28,631 nt of DNA. Source: Priapulus caudatus (Eukaryota; Priapulida; Priapulimorpha; Priapulimorphida; Priapulidae). The stretch is from the NCBI RefSeq assembly GCF_000485595.1, contig NW_014577490.1, positions 14,291-42,921 on the forward strand, written 5' to 3'. This document shows, one piece after another, positions 28,449 to 28,631 of the stretch (position 1 is the stretch's first letter; every line of letters starts with the position of its first letter). The position numbers and the translations under genes are program-made. The notes under the pieces were generated by a model that was given only the letters and a program-made list of their open reading frames with translations, ran no database searches and was not told where the DNA came from.

Positions 28449-28631
28449 TTGTGCTATTGCTTGCGTTTCGGCATTTCATGCGATTGCCTGATTTTGAGCC
28501 TGACTATAGTTGAGCGCTATAGGATTGCAGTTCTAGGATTCGTCTTGACTTTTCTGCTGCAGTTGAGAATAGTCTTTCTGAATCTGATTACCTGGATGAT
28601 GAGTGAGAGTAAGCCAATGTTCATGCACTAT

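Noticed and set aside
1-28631. tRNA or rRNA genes
   Set aside because: No convincing A-box/B-box pair with cloverleaf pairing or conserved rRNA segment was seen by eye; a covariance search was not possible.

Overview
This is a eukaryotic (metazoan) genomic window. It holds short coding blocks with GT-AG splice sites, separated by AT-rich introns full of microsatellites, minisatellites and small DNA transposons. No prokaryotic operon, CRISPR array or phage module is visible. The only gene I can recognise lies on the minus strand from 26678 down to 5324. It is a SID-1 transmembrane family gene (SIDT1/SIDT2 type; C. elegans SID-1 is the dsRNA importer of systemic RNAi). I reconstructed 18 in-phase coding exons plus one disrupted exon. 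Together they give about 740-750 residues, against roughly 830 in vertebrate SIDT proteins. The N-terminal exon(s) with the signal peptide were not found and probably lie beyond 28631 or in a very short undetected exon.

Protein order along the minus strand: extracellular beta-rich domain (exons at 26557-26678, 22438-22605, 21229-21379, 20273-20356, 19828-19981); first membrane helix (19184-19277); acidic, Ser/Gly/Gln-rich cytosolic loop with a YGTV sorting-type motif (18765-18882, 18103-18261); then ten further membrane helices (14714-14854, 12294-12442, about 11043-11230 disrupted, 9602-9738, 8622-8724, 8131-8204, 7370-7416, 6703-6808, 6116-6226, 5735-5848, 5324-5386). The last helices carry the Asp and HxxxH residues of the CREST-type zinc site known in this family. 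The final 63-bp exon encodes the C-terminal tail ending in DKIPVF and the stop codon.

The rest is non-coding as far as I can see. Region 1-5323 is downstream DNA with CA, AT and 31-bp tandem repeats, a pogo/Tigger-like MITE and an 82-bp palindromic insertion. Introns hold two MITE-like elements (6293-6634, 7687-8065), a 1.28-kb non-autonomous hAT element (13401-14676) inserted into a tandem duplication of the end of an exon, several minisatellites, two diverged GGAC-tailed repeats with terminal hairpins, and a second palindromic mini-insertion (22964-23037). Five CTCF-like core motifs are scattered through the window, which would fit a bilaterian animal. Species cannot be fixed from this sequence; a marine invertebrate is my guess.

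The most notable points are: the conserved exon that should carry the S-x3-H part of the catalytic zinc site is broken by small indels, in a low-complexity stretch that may be poorly assembled; two near-perfect hairpin insertions are flanked by 8-9 bp direct repeats; and an exon fragment with an intact splice donor was tandem-duplicated and then split by a hAT insertion.
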